18,708 bases of DNA, from assembly GCA_045589695.1 (NCBI GenBank), contig JAZNPP010000010.1, positions 1-18,708 on the forward strand, given 5' to 3'. A program made the translations under genes and the position numbers. Source of the DNA: HGM04593 sp045589695. Lineage in GTDB: Bacteria; Bacteroidota; Bacteroidia; Bacteroidales; Bacteroidaceae. A model generated the notes under the pieces. That model was not told the origin of the DNA and searched no databases. It worked only from the letters and a program-made list of their open reading frames with translations. Shown here piece after piece: positions 8,719 through 15,344 of this stretch. Position 1 is the first letter of the stretch. Every line of letters starts with the position of its first letter.

Positions 8719-9342
8719 TTAATAACCTCTTTTCGATTTTGATTTAAGATAAAACATGATATTCATTGTATTGCGCTGGGTGTCAACAGGAGTCGGGCCG
8801 GGAGTGGGTGGAGGATTATCAGTAAGATAGTTCCACCAGTAGTAGGCATTTGTGATACGTGAATAGAACCAAGTTCCGTATTCATAACACCAGAAGAACA
8901 TCTCAGTCATTGTTTCAAGGTCTTCTTCAAGCTGAGTATATTCAGCGAATGTATATGGGTACGGATGATATGGTCTATTGTTATCCCATTGCAAACCGTA
9001 ATCTGCTTCAAACTGGATTCGTTCAAGTTCATAGTCATAATTGTTTCGCCAATCATAACCATTCTGTTCGCACCAGTTAGCATACTTTTGCCAAGGTGTC
9101 CACTGTACAAGACCAAAGCCAGTATCGTTATTCTCCCTCGGGTCTTCTATGATATGTCCAATCTGCCATTGTGCTGGATTGAACAACCCTTCATCTTCCA
9201 TGTTGCCAAGCATACCACACACGGCTTGAAGCGTCCAACCTTTATCAAGGAAGTACCCAGCGATTATATCAACATTGTGAGCTTTTGTATCCTTGCTCCA
9301 CATGGGGTTTCTATTTGTCCAATCGTAGTACCAATCAAACAT
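8719..9342 (-). CDS. Lysozyme-like peptidoglycan hydrolase (phi29 gp13 N-terminal domain type; tail-tip or endolysin)
   Basis: This 207-residue protein should cleave cell-wall glycan. It matches the phage tail lysozyme pattern of phi29 gp13: AGYFLDKGWTLQAVCGMLGNMEDEG, then NPAQWQ and GFGLVQWTPW (about 75-84). Glu51, the last E of GNMEDE, aligns with the catalytic Glu45 of gp13. The gp13 zinc endopeptidase (M23) domain is absent. A Pro-rich linker (PPPTPGPTP) leads to a short basic tail (YLKSKSKRGY). It lies next to the holin and a CW_7 wall-binding protein, so it may act in lysis, in DNA entry, or both. A TTG at 9369 is an alternative; the ATG at 9342 has AGGTGG 6 nt upstream and overlaps the previous stop by 8 nt. 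Confidence 0.8.
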   Translation of the reverse strand: MFDWYYDWTNRNPMWSKDTKAHNVDIIAGYFLDKGWTLQAVCGMLGNMEDEGLFNPAQWQIGHIIEDPRENNDTGFGLVQWTPWQKYANWCEQNGYDWRNNYDYELERIQFEADYGLQWDNNRPYHPYPYTFAEYTQLEEDLETMTEMFFWCYEYGTWFYSRITNAYYWWNYLTDNPPPTPGPTPVDTQRNTMNIMFYLKSKSKRGY

Positions 9343-9646
9343 CAGTAACCACCTTTTCACCAGAGACAAAGCTAAGTTTTATCGAGTTGTATTTATTAAG
9401 GTCTACTTCTATTTCAAGTGTTTCTGTGCCATGAATTTCAATAGGAACAAGACCATGCTCCATGTCGTATTCTTCGGCACGTTTCAAGATTTCATCAATG
9501 GGAAGTTCAGCGGCAATTGCGTTCACAATGGTCATGACTTTATCATAGTCATACCCTGCTTCTTCAAGTCTACGCTTGCGCTCAAGATTCTCTCCCCATT
9601 TTCCTTGAAAGATTTCCTTTGCAATTTCCTGATTCGTCTTTAGCAT
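9335..9646 (-). CDS. Stand-alone CW_7 cell-wall-binding protein
   Basis: Residues about 5-44 (EIAKEIFQGKWGENLERKRR, GYDYDKVMTIVNAI) match the CW_7 repeat, the choline-independent wall-binding module first known from the Cpl-7 lysozyme of phage Cp-7. Here one copy is the N-terminal part of a 103-residue protein with no catalytic domain. The rest is an acidic helix (ELPIDEILKRAEEYDMEHG) and a small beta region (IEIHGTETLEIEVDLNKYNSIKLSF). It lies between the holin and lysozyme genes and overlaps the latter by 8 nt, so the two products are probably made together. I infer it is the targeting subunit of a two-part lysin; a virion role is an alternative. AAGGCGG lies 8 nt before the ATG. Confidence 0.75.
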   Translation of the reverse strand: MLKTNQEIAKEIFQGKWGENLERKRRLEEAGYDYDKVMTIVNAIAAELPIDEILKRAEEYDMEHGLVPIEIHGTETLEIEVDLNKYNSIKLSFVSGEKVVTDV

Positions 9647-9649
9647 GGT

Positions 9650-10027
9650 TCATTCCGCCTTTTCATGTTTTCCGGTAGTCTCAGGCTCAACTTTGGGAAG
9701 TTTTTCATCAGCAAAAACCTTGCTCAAAGCATCCCGCAAGTTTGGGTTAATTGCGCAGATATTTTCGATTACACTTGCGGTTTCCATGAGTACGATGTAT
9801 GTCGCAATAGCTCCAGCAAAAGGCACATCAACAGAAACGCCAATCATAGGCAAGCAATACTGACAAACATAGCCAAAGATAATGGCGAGAATCTCGCCAA
9901 GTTTGCGCATCAAACCAGTGCGCATAATTGAGCTGTTTGCAGATGCAGTAACAAGCGCCTTTAGCCAACCACTGAGTACATCGAAGGCGATGAAAATGAG
10001 AGTCACGATTAAGGGTGTTACATTCAA
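9650..10027 (-). CDS. Holin (Phage_holin_4_1-like), UUG start
   Basis: This 125-residue membrane protein has three predicted transmembrane segments: VTPLIVTLIFIAFDVLSGWL, KLGEILAIIFGYVCQYCL and FAGAIATYIVLMETASVIENI. The DVLSGWLKA motif and the MR.GLMRKLGE segment fit the toxin-secretion / phage-lysis holin family of Firmicutes phages. It would permeabilise the membrane and release the lysozyme encoded downstream. The frame is open back to a TTG at 10093, but that TTG is the -35 box of the late promoter and lies upstream of the expected transcript start. The TTG at 10027, with GGAGG 8 nt upstream, is the first usable start. It is the first gene of the late operon. Confidence 0.85.
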   Translation of the reverse strand: MNVTPLIVTLIFIAFDVLSGWLKALVTASANSSIMRTGLMRKLGEILAIIFGYVCQYCLPMIGVSVDVPFAGAIATYIVLMETASVIENICAINPNLRDALSKVFADEKLPKVEPETTGKHEKAE

Positions 10028-10064
10028 TTTCGTTTCCTCCTTTCCACCGTATTCCCTGCTTAAA

Positions 10065-10093
10065 AGTATATCATACTTGACAGAAAAAGTCAA
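10065..10093 (-). promoter_or_regulatory. Leftward late-operon promoter (extended -10 sigma-A type)
   Basis: On the minus strand TTGACT (10093-10088) and TATACT (10070-10065) are 17 nt apart, with TG one base before the -10 box. Transcription should start near 10058, about 30 nt before the holin start. This is the only strong leftward promoter seen upstream of the late block. A short inverted repeat AAGTAT-ATC-ATACTT (10064-10078) covers the -10 box and could be an operator. Confidence 0.85.
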
Positions 10094-10105
10094 GAATGGT
10101 ATAAT
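10077..10105 (+). promoter_or_regulatory. Rightward promoter for packaging ATPase and pRNA (consensus sigma-A)
   Basis: TTGACA (10077-10082) and TATAAT (10100-10105) match the consensus exactly with a 17-nt spacer. Transcription should start near 10112, giving a short leader before the ATPase ribosome site GGAG (10124-10127). Its -35 box lies in the spacer of the leftward promoter and the reverse is also true, so the two are mutually exclusive. CTTGAC-7 nt-GTCAAG (10076-10094) forms an inverted repeat over both -35 boxes. Confidence 0.88.
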
Positions 10106-10135
10106 AAAGTATAAAATAGTTTTGGAGATGATAAT

Positions 10136-11188
10136 ATGCCTAAATACTATGATGGTACTAAACTGCTGTCAATGAAGGACTTAGACGGGAATACGCCTGA
10201 GATATTCATGGTAACGTCAAACAGGACAGCGGGAAAGACTACTTATTTTAACAGGCTTGTATTCAACAGGTGGTTAAAGAATAAGTCCAAATTCATGCTT
10301 GTAGATAGGTTCAAGGATGAAATGGACGGTATTGCAGAAAGATACTGGAAGGATATTAATGGTTTGTTCTTCCCTGAGTGGGAAGTGTTCAGCAAGAAAC
10401 AAGCGTCAGGGGCTTATCATGAACTGTTCGCAAGGAAACTCGGTGAGGAAGTGGCAGAGAGTTGTGGTTATGCTGTTGCGCTGAATAGTGCAGATAAGCT
10501 CAAAAAGCTGAGTCACTTCTTTAGTGACACAGAATGTATGTTATTTGATGAGTTTCAGAGTGAAACAAACCATTACTGCCCTAATGAGGTAAGCAAGTTC
10601 CAGTCGCTTCATAAGACTGTTGCAAGAGGTCAGGGAAAGCAGAGAAGATATGTACCCGTGTATATGTGTGCAAACCCTGTGACGATTCTGAATCCGTATT
10701 ATGTTAATATGAATATCTCAAGCAGACTGAACAGCAAAGTTCGATTCTTGAGGGGTCACGGTTTTGTGCTTGAACAGGGGTACAATGAGGACGCCGCCAA
10801 TGCCCAGAAGGAAGGTGGATTTGACGCCGCCTTTAGTGGGAGTAATTATCAATTATATTCAGCGGAAGGAACTTACTTAAATGATTCAACTGCTTTCATC
10901 GAAAAGCCTAATGGCAAGGGACGTTATCTTACTACCATTCGATATGATGGATGTGATTATGGCGTTAGGTCTTTTGACCATGACGGTATTGTGTATTGTG
11001 ATAACCGACCGGATAACAATTTCCCGACCAGAATTGCAGTTACCACTGACGACCATAACATTAATTATGTTATGCTTAGGAACAATGATTTATTTATCTC
11101 AAATATGAGATACTTCTTTGAAAGAGGTTGTTTCAGATTTAAGGACATGAAGTGCAAGGAAGCTGTGTTGAAGCTATTGTCCTATTAA
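10136..11188 (+). CDS. DNA packaging ATPase (phi29 gp16-like)
   Basis: This 350-residue ATPase drives genome translocation into the prohead, docking through the pRNA on the connector. It has a Walker A-like loop MVTSNRTAGKTT (about 25-36, Lys34) and a Walker B MLFDE (135-139) after a helical region, the order found in gp16, which belongs to the FtsK/HerA-related ATPases. KTVARGQGKQRRYVPVYMCAN (160-180) could supply the trans-acting arginine and sensor. The C-terminal part carries the nuclease-like or vestigial domain region seen in gp16. It is the only protein gene on the plus strand, with its own consensus promoter, and the pRNA candidate follows it within 3 nt. GGAG lies 8 nt before the ATG. 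Confidence 0.9.
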   Translation: MPKYYDGTKLLSMKDLDGNTPEIFMVTSNRTAGKTTYFNRLVFNRWLKNKSKFMLVDRFKDEMDGIAERYWKDINGLFFPEWEVFSKKQASGAYHELFARKLGEEVAESCGYAVALNSADKLKKLSHFFSDTECMLFDEFQSETNHYCPNEVSKFQSLHKTVARGQGKQRRYVPVYMCANPVTILNPYYVNMNISSRLNSKVRFLRGHGFVLEQGYNEDAANAQKEGGFDAAFSGSNYQLYSAEGTYLNDSTAFIEKPNGKGRYLTTIRYDGCDYGVRSFDHDGIVYCDNRPDNNFPTRIAVTTDDHNINYVMLRNNDLFISNMRYFFERGCFRFKDMKCKEAVLKLLSY

Positions 11189-11190
11189 TG

Positions 11191-11305
11191 GTATCTGCAT
11201 CTGTTTTCTATGATTGAGAATACGGGAGGACACAGTTGGAATATACTGCCCGTTCAGTCTTGTCGGTGTTGTCAACCGCTTTCATAGTACAGATGTTACA
11301 GATAT
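11191..11305 (+). ncRNA. Candidate packaging RNA (pRNA)
   Basis: A 115-nt segment directly after the ATPase gene can fold as phi29 pRNA does. The ends pair (11191-11197 with 11299-11305, one G-U pair). After a 3-nt bulge (UUA, 11296-11298) the helix continues with 7 bp (11198-11204 with 11289-11295), then 6 bp (11208-11213 with 11282-11287). Two arms leave the junction. A C/E-type arm has stem 11222-11226/11249-11253, a 6-nt bulge AGGACA, and stem 11233-11236/11245-11248. A D-type arm has stem 11264-11267/11275-11278 with loop GUUGUCA. GACA in the bulge (11229-11232) is complementary to UGUC in the D loop (11270-11273), matching the CE-D loop contact that joins phi29 pRNAs into a ring. The essential part of phi29 pRNA is about 117-120 nt. 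No separate promoter is evident, so it is probably processed from the ATPase mRNA. Confidence 0.8.
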
Positions 11306-11307
11306 AA

Positions 11308-11335
11308 AAAGCCCTACCAGTGATGGTAGGGCTTT
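11308..11335. terminator. Bidirectional terminator between converging operons
   Basis: A 12-bp perfect stem (11308-11319 with 11324-11335) has a GTGA tetraloop. On the plus strand it is followed by CTCGTTTTT and ends the ATPase-pRNA transcript. On the minus strand it is followed directly by TTTATATC, making a T-rich tail that ends the replication operon, whose last stop codon is at 11346-11348. Confidence 0.92.
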
Positions 11336-11345
11336 CTCGTTTTTA

Positions 11346-11531
11346 TTAACGAAGTGGGGTTATTTCGATTGCTTCAATTCCGGTTTCGTCAATGATAAGA
11401 CAACCGCCAGTAGTGTGGAAAATGGTAAGGCATTTGGGATGAGTGATACCGAAGTCGAAGGCTATAATGTCACGCTCGAATTTATCGCCGTTCCATATCA
11501 TGGATAGGTGGTAATTGTTACTTAGCTTCAT
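11346..11531 (-). CDS. Hypothetical protein, 61 residues
   Basis: This is the last gene of the replication operon. It overlaps the preceding gene by 14 nt and has GGAGAG 6 nt before its ATG. I do not recognise the product. It is a small mixed alpha/beta-type sequence (MKLSNNYHLSMIWNGDKFER, then TTGGCLIIDETGIEAIEITP) with two Cys residues and no membrane segment. Overlap, ribosome site and position directly before the terminator support it as a real gene. Confidence 0.65.
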   Translation of the reverse strand: MKLSNNYHLSMIWNGDKFERDIIAFDFGITHPKCLTIFHTTGGCLIIDETGIEAIEITPLR

Positions 11532-11697
11532 TGCGTTCTCTCCAATGCTGTTTACGGGCTAAACGTGAGCGAACATCTTGCGGTTTCTTGTGCTTGCCCT
11601 TGAACGGTTCAGATACAACTGCGTAGCGGTCAGACATACGGAAGGTGAAAGTTACATCAGATTTACGGTAGGAACCGTTTACTAATTGCTGTGCCAT
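11518..11697 (-). CDS. Hypothetical basic protein, 59 residues
   Basis: This is a small, strongly basic protein (MAQQLVNGSYRKSDVTFTFR; GKHKKPQDVRSRLARKQHWR near the C-terminus) with no recognised family. The C-terminal Arg/Lys-rich helix could bind nucleic acid, which is inference. A TTG at 11715 would add six residues, but AGGAG lies 7 nt before the ATG at 11697, which is preferred. It begins 4 nt after the upstream stop and runs 14 nt into the next gene. Confidence 0.7.
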   Translation of the reverse strand: MAQQLVNGSYRKSDVTFTFRMSDRYAVVSEPFKGKHKKPQDVRSRLARKQHWRERNEAK

Positions 11698-11701
11698 ATT
11701 A

Positions 11702-11926
11702 TCACTCCTGTACAAAATTATTTAACCAATTGCTCCAGCATTTTTCACAGTTATAGTATTTAGCTGTTACCCATGTGTATGGGCAAGAAACAGGTTCAAC
11801 GCCATCACAACTTATCTTAACTGGACAACCATCTGCAAGAATTTTTGTTAACAGCTTTTTGCCATCTTGCGTGAGGTATAAATCTATACCCAGCTTTGAC
11901 AGTTCTTCTGCTCTATTCTTTGACAT
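11702..11926 (-). CDS. Hypothetical protein with C-terminal CxxC motif, 74 residues
   Basis: Product not recognised. The N-terminal half (MSKNRAEELSKLGIDLYLTQ, then KKLLTKILADG) is helical. The C-terminal half has four cysteines (VKISCDGVEPVSCPYTW, YNCEKCWSNWL), which could bind one metal ion. The ATG at 11926 shares one base with the HD gene stop (TAATG) and has AGGGG upstream. A GTG at 11932 is an alternative two codons earlier. Coupling to the HD gene is likely. Confidence 0.7.
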   Translation of the reverse strand: MSKNRAEELSKLGIDLYLTQDGKKLLTKILADGCPVKISCDGVEPVSCPYTWVTAKYYNCEKCWSNWLNNFVQE

Positions 11927-12504
11927 TAGCACCCCTCTATATAGGTTGCGGCTTCATCTGCTACATGGAGAAGCCAAGCAAGTTTGTTATTGCTGTACAC
12001 TTCACCGGGGTTGGAGTATTGCGATTTGTCCCATGCACCCATGTGATGAAGAATGGCGGCGTATTCTATTTCGGTAAGTTGCATGAAGCGCATAACACGG
12101 AAACAACTGCAAGCACCATGGGATGCGAGTTTGGTAGCGCCTTTTGCTCGGAACTCTTGAACCTGCTCCCAGATACCTGTATCGGGGTTTTTAACGTTAC
12201 GGATGTAAGGTTCATAGAAGTTAACTTTGCACAGGTCATGGAATAGGCATACTATCGCAGATTCTTCAAGGAGTAGGGAGTCAGAAGCGTCATACCCGAA
12301 ACGTGGAGCGATGTTCCAGAACTGTTGATAAACGGTGAGAGAGTGTTCAACAAGGTCGCCTTCATGTGAACCATGATAACGACCAGAGCAAGGGGCAGAA
12401 TAGAAGTCAGTAGTAGTTAGCCATTTGAGTAAGTCTTCAAGGCCGGGACGAGAGATAGCTGTGCGGGCTTCGGTTTCAAAGATGAACTGATTGTTGTTAA
12501 TCAT
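11926..12504 (-). CDS. HD-domain metal-dependent phosphohydrolase
   Basis: This 192-residue protein carries the HD superfamily metal-binding residues in order: YHGSHEGDLVEHSLTVYQ (His44, His47, His54), LFHDLCK (His89-Asp90), ILHHMGAW (His153-His154) and LLHVADEAATY (His180, Asp183). The pattern resembles the HD domain of YhaM-type 3'-5' exonucleases and related nucleotide hydrolases, but no OB-fold domain is present. It follows DNA polymerase with a 4-nt ATGA overlap and no ribosome site, so it is translationally coupled to it. A role in nucleotide metabolism, nucleic-acid processing or removal of a host signalling nucleotide is possible; the substrate cannot be read from sequence. Confidence 0.78.
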   Translation of the reverse strand: MINNNQFIFETEARTAISRPGLEDLLKWLTTTDFYSAPCSGRYHGSHEGDLVEHSLTVYQQFWNIAPRFGYDASDSLLLEESAIVCLFHDLCKVNFYEPYIRNVKNPDTGIWEQVQEFRAKGATKLASHGACSCFRVMRFMQLTEIEYAAILHHMGAWDKSQYSNPGEVYSNNKLAWLLHVADEAATYIEGC

Positions 12505-14504
12505 AGGAAAAAGACACTCCGTTTCATTGTGTAGTAATCTGATTGCAAGATTATACCGCCATCTATGTGATGTGGCATTAACTTACCGGGAACTTTTAGC
12601 CCTACTTTGAAGTCTTCTATTGTGCGGGTTTCTGTTAGGAACTGTGCTTCATCTGGGGTTAAGAGTTTGTGGCGTAAAGTAAGTTCAACTCCTTTGCTTA
12701 GAAGATGTGATACATAGGGCTTGAAAGAGCGAAGGAATAGTTCCTTGCATGCGTCAGGCATACCAGCGCATTTGACTTCCCAGAAGGGTGTGTCTATTGG
12801 TTCAAGGTTTTCATGGGTTACATGCTCTGCGTATGTTTTCTGACGGATAAATACTGCTTCATCCCAGCAAGATTCCAGTTTCCAGCAACAAAAGGCGTTG
12901 TTGTCAACTTTTATGCCTTTCAGTTTTTCGGGAGGAAGGTCGCAATGGATAGAATCAGTATCAGCATAAATAAAACCGGGTTTGGTAAGTCCATAATAAT
13001 TTGCTTGTGCCGCCCTTATTGTGAAATTTCTTGCGTATGAGGTTATTGCTGAACCTACTGGAATGTAGCCGGGTTTCTTCTGGTTCTCTACAACTGTGAA
13101 ATATCCAAGACTGTTATCGGGTTTGAGAAATGCAACCTTGAAAGAGGAATCTGTTGACGTTGCCATTTTGCCGTAAAGATTGTTTAGAAATAACTTTGCA
13201 ATCTCCCTTTTCGCGCCTTTGCTGTTTACCTTGATTTCCCGGTATTTGTCGATATATTCGTCAAATATACCGGAATAAGCACGAAAGTAACACCCGTCAA
13301 GTATTTCGGCGTTGTAAAGTTCATAGTGGTCAAGTATTAATGCAAAATCTGTTTGTGTTAGGGTTAAAATTACTGACGAATCAGTAATGTCACCCTTTAG
13401 CGTTTTTCTTGACTTGTGGTAGCCATCATCAACGAGGGAATGAATGTCCGATGTTCGTAACCACTTATTTGGCTGATAGTATGGACTATTTTTGATTTGG
13501 ATACAGGGTAAATGTTTCGGCTTAATTTGAAATTCTGTGCGGATGCGGATGAAGTAATAGTGTTCACCATCCTTTGCTTCGTCTGGAATGTAATTGCCAA
13601 TCCAGAATTGCGGCAAACCACATGGGTATTTGTTGCCTGATTCTGAGTGCATCATTGAGGGGTATAAACTGTTTACATCGGCGGTAGTTCCGTTGTAATG
13701 TTTAACTTCTGCCTTTTCTTCTACGCAGTAGCACCAGCCGCCACGGTAGGAGTTACGAATGTAGTCACCAGCGGTAGGAGCGCCGAAGGTTTCCTTGTCG
13801 ATTTCTATGTTGTAAAGGTTGGGAAAGTGTTCATCAAAATCAGGGAAGGGATTAAATTTGTTCTTGTATTCCTCAAGACAACATGAACCAATTGTAAGAC
13901 CTCTATGGCCTTGATTGTACATTATTTCTAATGCTTCTTTTACAACAAGAACGTCGTTGGCTATGTAGGTTTTTTCTTCATCAGTTAGTTCCCCACCAGC
14001 GGAACGAAAACCTGTGTATTCTATGGAAGATTTACGGTGCTTCGTGCCAAATGATTGACCAATTCGCTTGACTGAAATAGGGAGAAGTTTCAAGGAGTCA
14101 CGGAGTTCAATGAAATAGCGTCCGTTCTTGATAGTAATACTGTACCACATCCCTTTGGAGGATATGGAGTAACGGAATGTACGGTCTTTCATGAACTTCT
14201 TTTCGGTGAAACTGCCAGCGGCCTTTGTTGGGTCTGGTTGTTCAAAGGCTTGCTTGAAGTCTGTAGAGGTTAGAAGGTAGTGAATCCAAAATTCGCCATC
14301 AAATTTGATGTTATGAAAGTAGATGATGGTATTGGATTCAATGGAGAGGATGTAGTCGAAAAGGCTGTCGATGGAATTGAAGATTTCTACATCCTCTGTA
14401 AACAGTTCAACGATTGCCGCCGCCCACACTTCTGTGCGTTGCTGACCGGGGTAAACAGTTGTTTCAAAGTCTGCACTAAAAATGCGGGGTCTTTGCGTTC
14501 TCAT
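12501..14504 (-). CDS. Protein-primed family B DNA polymerase (phi29 gp2-like)
   Basis: This 667-residue replicative polymerase uses the terminal protein as primer and should be strand-displacing and proofreading. Exonuclease motifs: ExoI SADFETT (Asp12, Glu14), ExoII IYFHNIKFDGEF (Asn65, Asp69) and ExoIII YIANDVLVV (Tyr180, Asp184). The linker motif SYRGGWCY (252-259) corresponds to YxGG. Polymerase motifs: A ADVNSLYPSMM (Asp276), B KLFLNNLYGKM (437-447), C YADTDSIH (Asp515, Asp517) and KxY at RQKTY (Lys556). The segment between motifs A and B is long enough for the TPR1 and TPR2 insertions of protein-primed polymerases. It starts 3 nt after the terminal-protein stop and has no clear ribosome site, so it is probably coupled to that gene. 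Confidence 0.97.
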   Translation of the reverse strand: MRTQRPRIFSADFETTVYPGQQRTEVWAAAIVELFTEDVEIFNSIDSLFDYILSIESNTIIYFHNIKFDGEFWIHYLLTSTDFKQAFEQPDPTKAAGSFTEKKFMKDRTFRYSISSKGMWYSITIKNGRYFIELRDSLKLLPISVKRIGQSFGTKHRKSSIEYTGFRSAGGELTDEEKTYIANDVLVVKEALEIMYNQGHRGLTIGSCCLEEYKNKFNPFPDFDEHFPNLYNIEIDKETFGAPTAGDYIRNSYRGGWCYCVEEKAEVKHYNGTTADVNSLYPSMMHSESGNKYPCGLPQFWIGNYIPDEAKDGEHYYFIRIRTEFQIKPKHLPCIQIKNSPYYQPNKWLRTSDIHSLVDDGYHKSRKTLKGDITDSSVILTLTQTDFALILDHYELYNAEILDGCYFRAYSGIFDEYIDKYREIKVNSKGAKREIAKLFLNNLYGKMATSTDSSFKVAFLKPDNSLGYFTVVENQKKPGYIPVGSAITSYARNFTIRAAQANYYGLTKPGFIYADTDSIHCDLPPEKLKGIKVDNNAFCCWKLESCWDEAVFIRQKTYAEHVTHENLEPIDTPFWEVKCAGMPDACKELFLRSFKPYVSHLLSKGVELTLRHKLLTPDEAQFLTETRTIEDFKVGLKVPGKLMPHHIDGGIILQSDYYTMKRSVFFL

Positions 14505-14507
14505 TTG

Positions 14508-15260
14508 TCAATCATTAAAGTCATAGCTTACCCAACCTTCGTCTTGTAAGCGCTCAGATTGTTCTTTCGTTAATGGTCTACCAAGATTGAGAACTGTTGC
14601 AAGTTCTGGCATTGCTTCGGGGAAAGAATCGTAAGTCCACCCTTTGTAACCTATGTACGCCATTAGTGCTTTTGTTGCTAAGTCTACAATTACACCAGCT
14701 TTTTCCTCAAGATAAGAATAATAGGCATCGTAATCACCGTAAGCGTCAGCGGCTTCAAGGATTAACCGCTCAATGGTGTCACGTACACCGTCTTTTTCTA
14801 CAAGATTTGTACCGATTAAGTCAAGGTCTATCGGGTCAATGTAGCGAGTAATCCATGCTTCGATTTCGGCTCTACTGTCAACGGGTTCTTTGTATCCGTC
14901 ATCGTCAGGTTCTTCGTTAACTGGTGGGGCTGTTCTTGGAAGTATGTCTTGGTAAGGAATTTCCATATAGTCACGCTCAGTTGGAGGTTTGTATGGTGGC
15001 TTTGGAAAGTAGATTCCTTCTACACCTTCTTCGTACAACCGTTCATATTCTTTACGGGCTTTTTTCTTTGCTCTTTCGCTTATCTTTGGCCATACTGCTT
15101 GTTGTAAGCGTTTGATTGATTTTTCGGTGATATTTTTGGCGTATTTTACATGAGGTATTTCTTTTACAACGGCATGGAATTTTTCTACCCAACTCATGCG
15201 GCGATTTTGGTAGTTTTCATAGGCTTTTTCATACCGTGAGATTAAATCATCGTTTGCCAA
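14508..15260 (-). CDS. Terminal protein, primer for replication (phi29 gp3-like), UUG start
   Basis: This 250-residue protein is close in length to the phi29 terminal protein (266) and sits directly upstream of the polymerase as gene 3 does. It should become covalently linked to the 5' ends through a Ser, Thr or Tyr hydroxyl. The N-terminal region is basic and helical (IKRLQQAVWPKISERAKKKA) and may bind DNA. A Pro-rich linker (about 86-96) and an acidic segment follow. The C-terminal half is helical and ends in a region with Ser235 and Ser245, candidate priming residues, since phi29 primes from Ser232 near its C-terminus. The start is TTG at 15260 with GGAAGG 9 nt upstream; the nearby ATG is out of frame. 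Confidence 0.8.
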   Translation of the reverse strand: MANDDLISRYEKAYENYQNRRMSWVEKFHAVVKEIPHVKYAKNITEKSIKRLQQAVWPKISERAKKKARKEYERLYEEGVEGIYFPKPPYKPPTERDYMEIPYQDILPRTAPPVNEEPDDDGYKEPVDSRAEIEAWITRYIDPIDLDLIGTNLVEKDGVRDTIERLILEAADAYGDYDAYYSYLEEKAGVIVDLATKALMAYIGYKGWTYDSFPEAMPELATVLNLGRPLTKEQSERLQDEGWVSYDFND

Positions 15261-15291
15261 ATGTTAACGCCTTCCTTTGCTTTAATATGAC

Positions 15292-15321
15292 AAAATCCCT
15301 ATCGAAAAGGATAGGGATTTT
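15292..15321 (-). terminator. Attenuating terminator between SSB and terminal-protein genes
   Basis: A 12-bp stem (15292-15303 with 15310-15321) with a 6-nt loop is rich in G-C in its centre and ends in TTTT on the minus strand. It lies 24 nt after the SSB stop and 32 nt before the terminal-protein start. No promoter is visible between them, so terminal protein and polymerase are expressed by read-through. The plus-strand face also ends in TTTTATCTTT. Confidence 0.8.
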
Positions 15322-15344
15322 ATCTTTACAAGGTGCTGAGTGAC

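Noticed and set aside
10028..10093. N-terminal extension of the holin to a TTG at 10093
   Set aside because: That TTG is the -35 box of the late promoter and precedes the expected transcript start; GGAGG is placed for the TTG at 10027.
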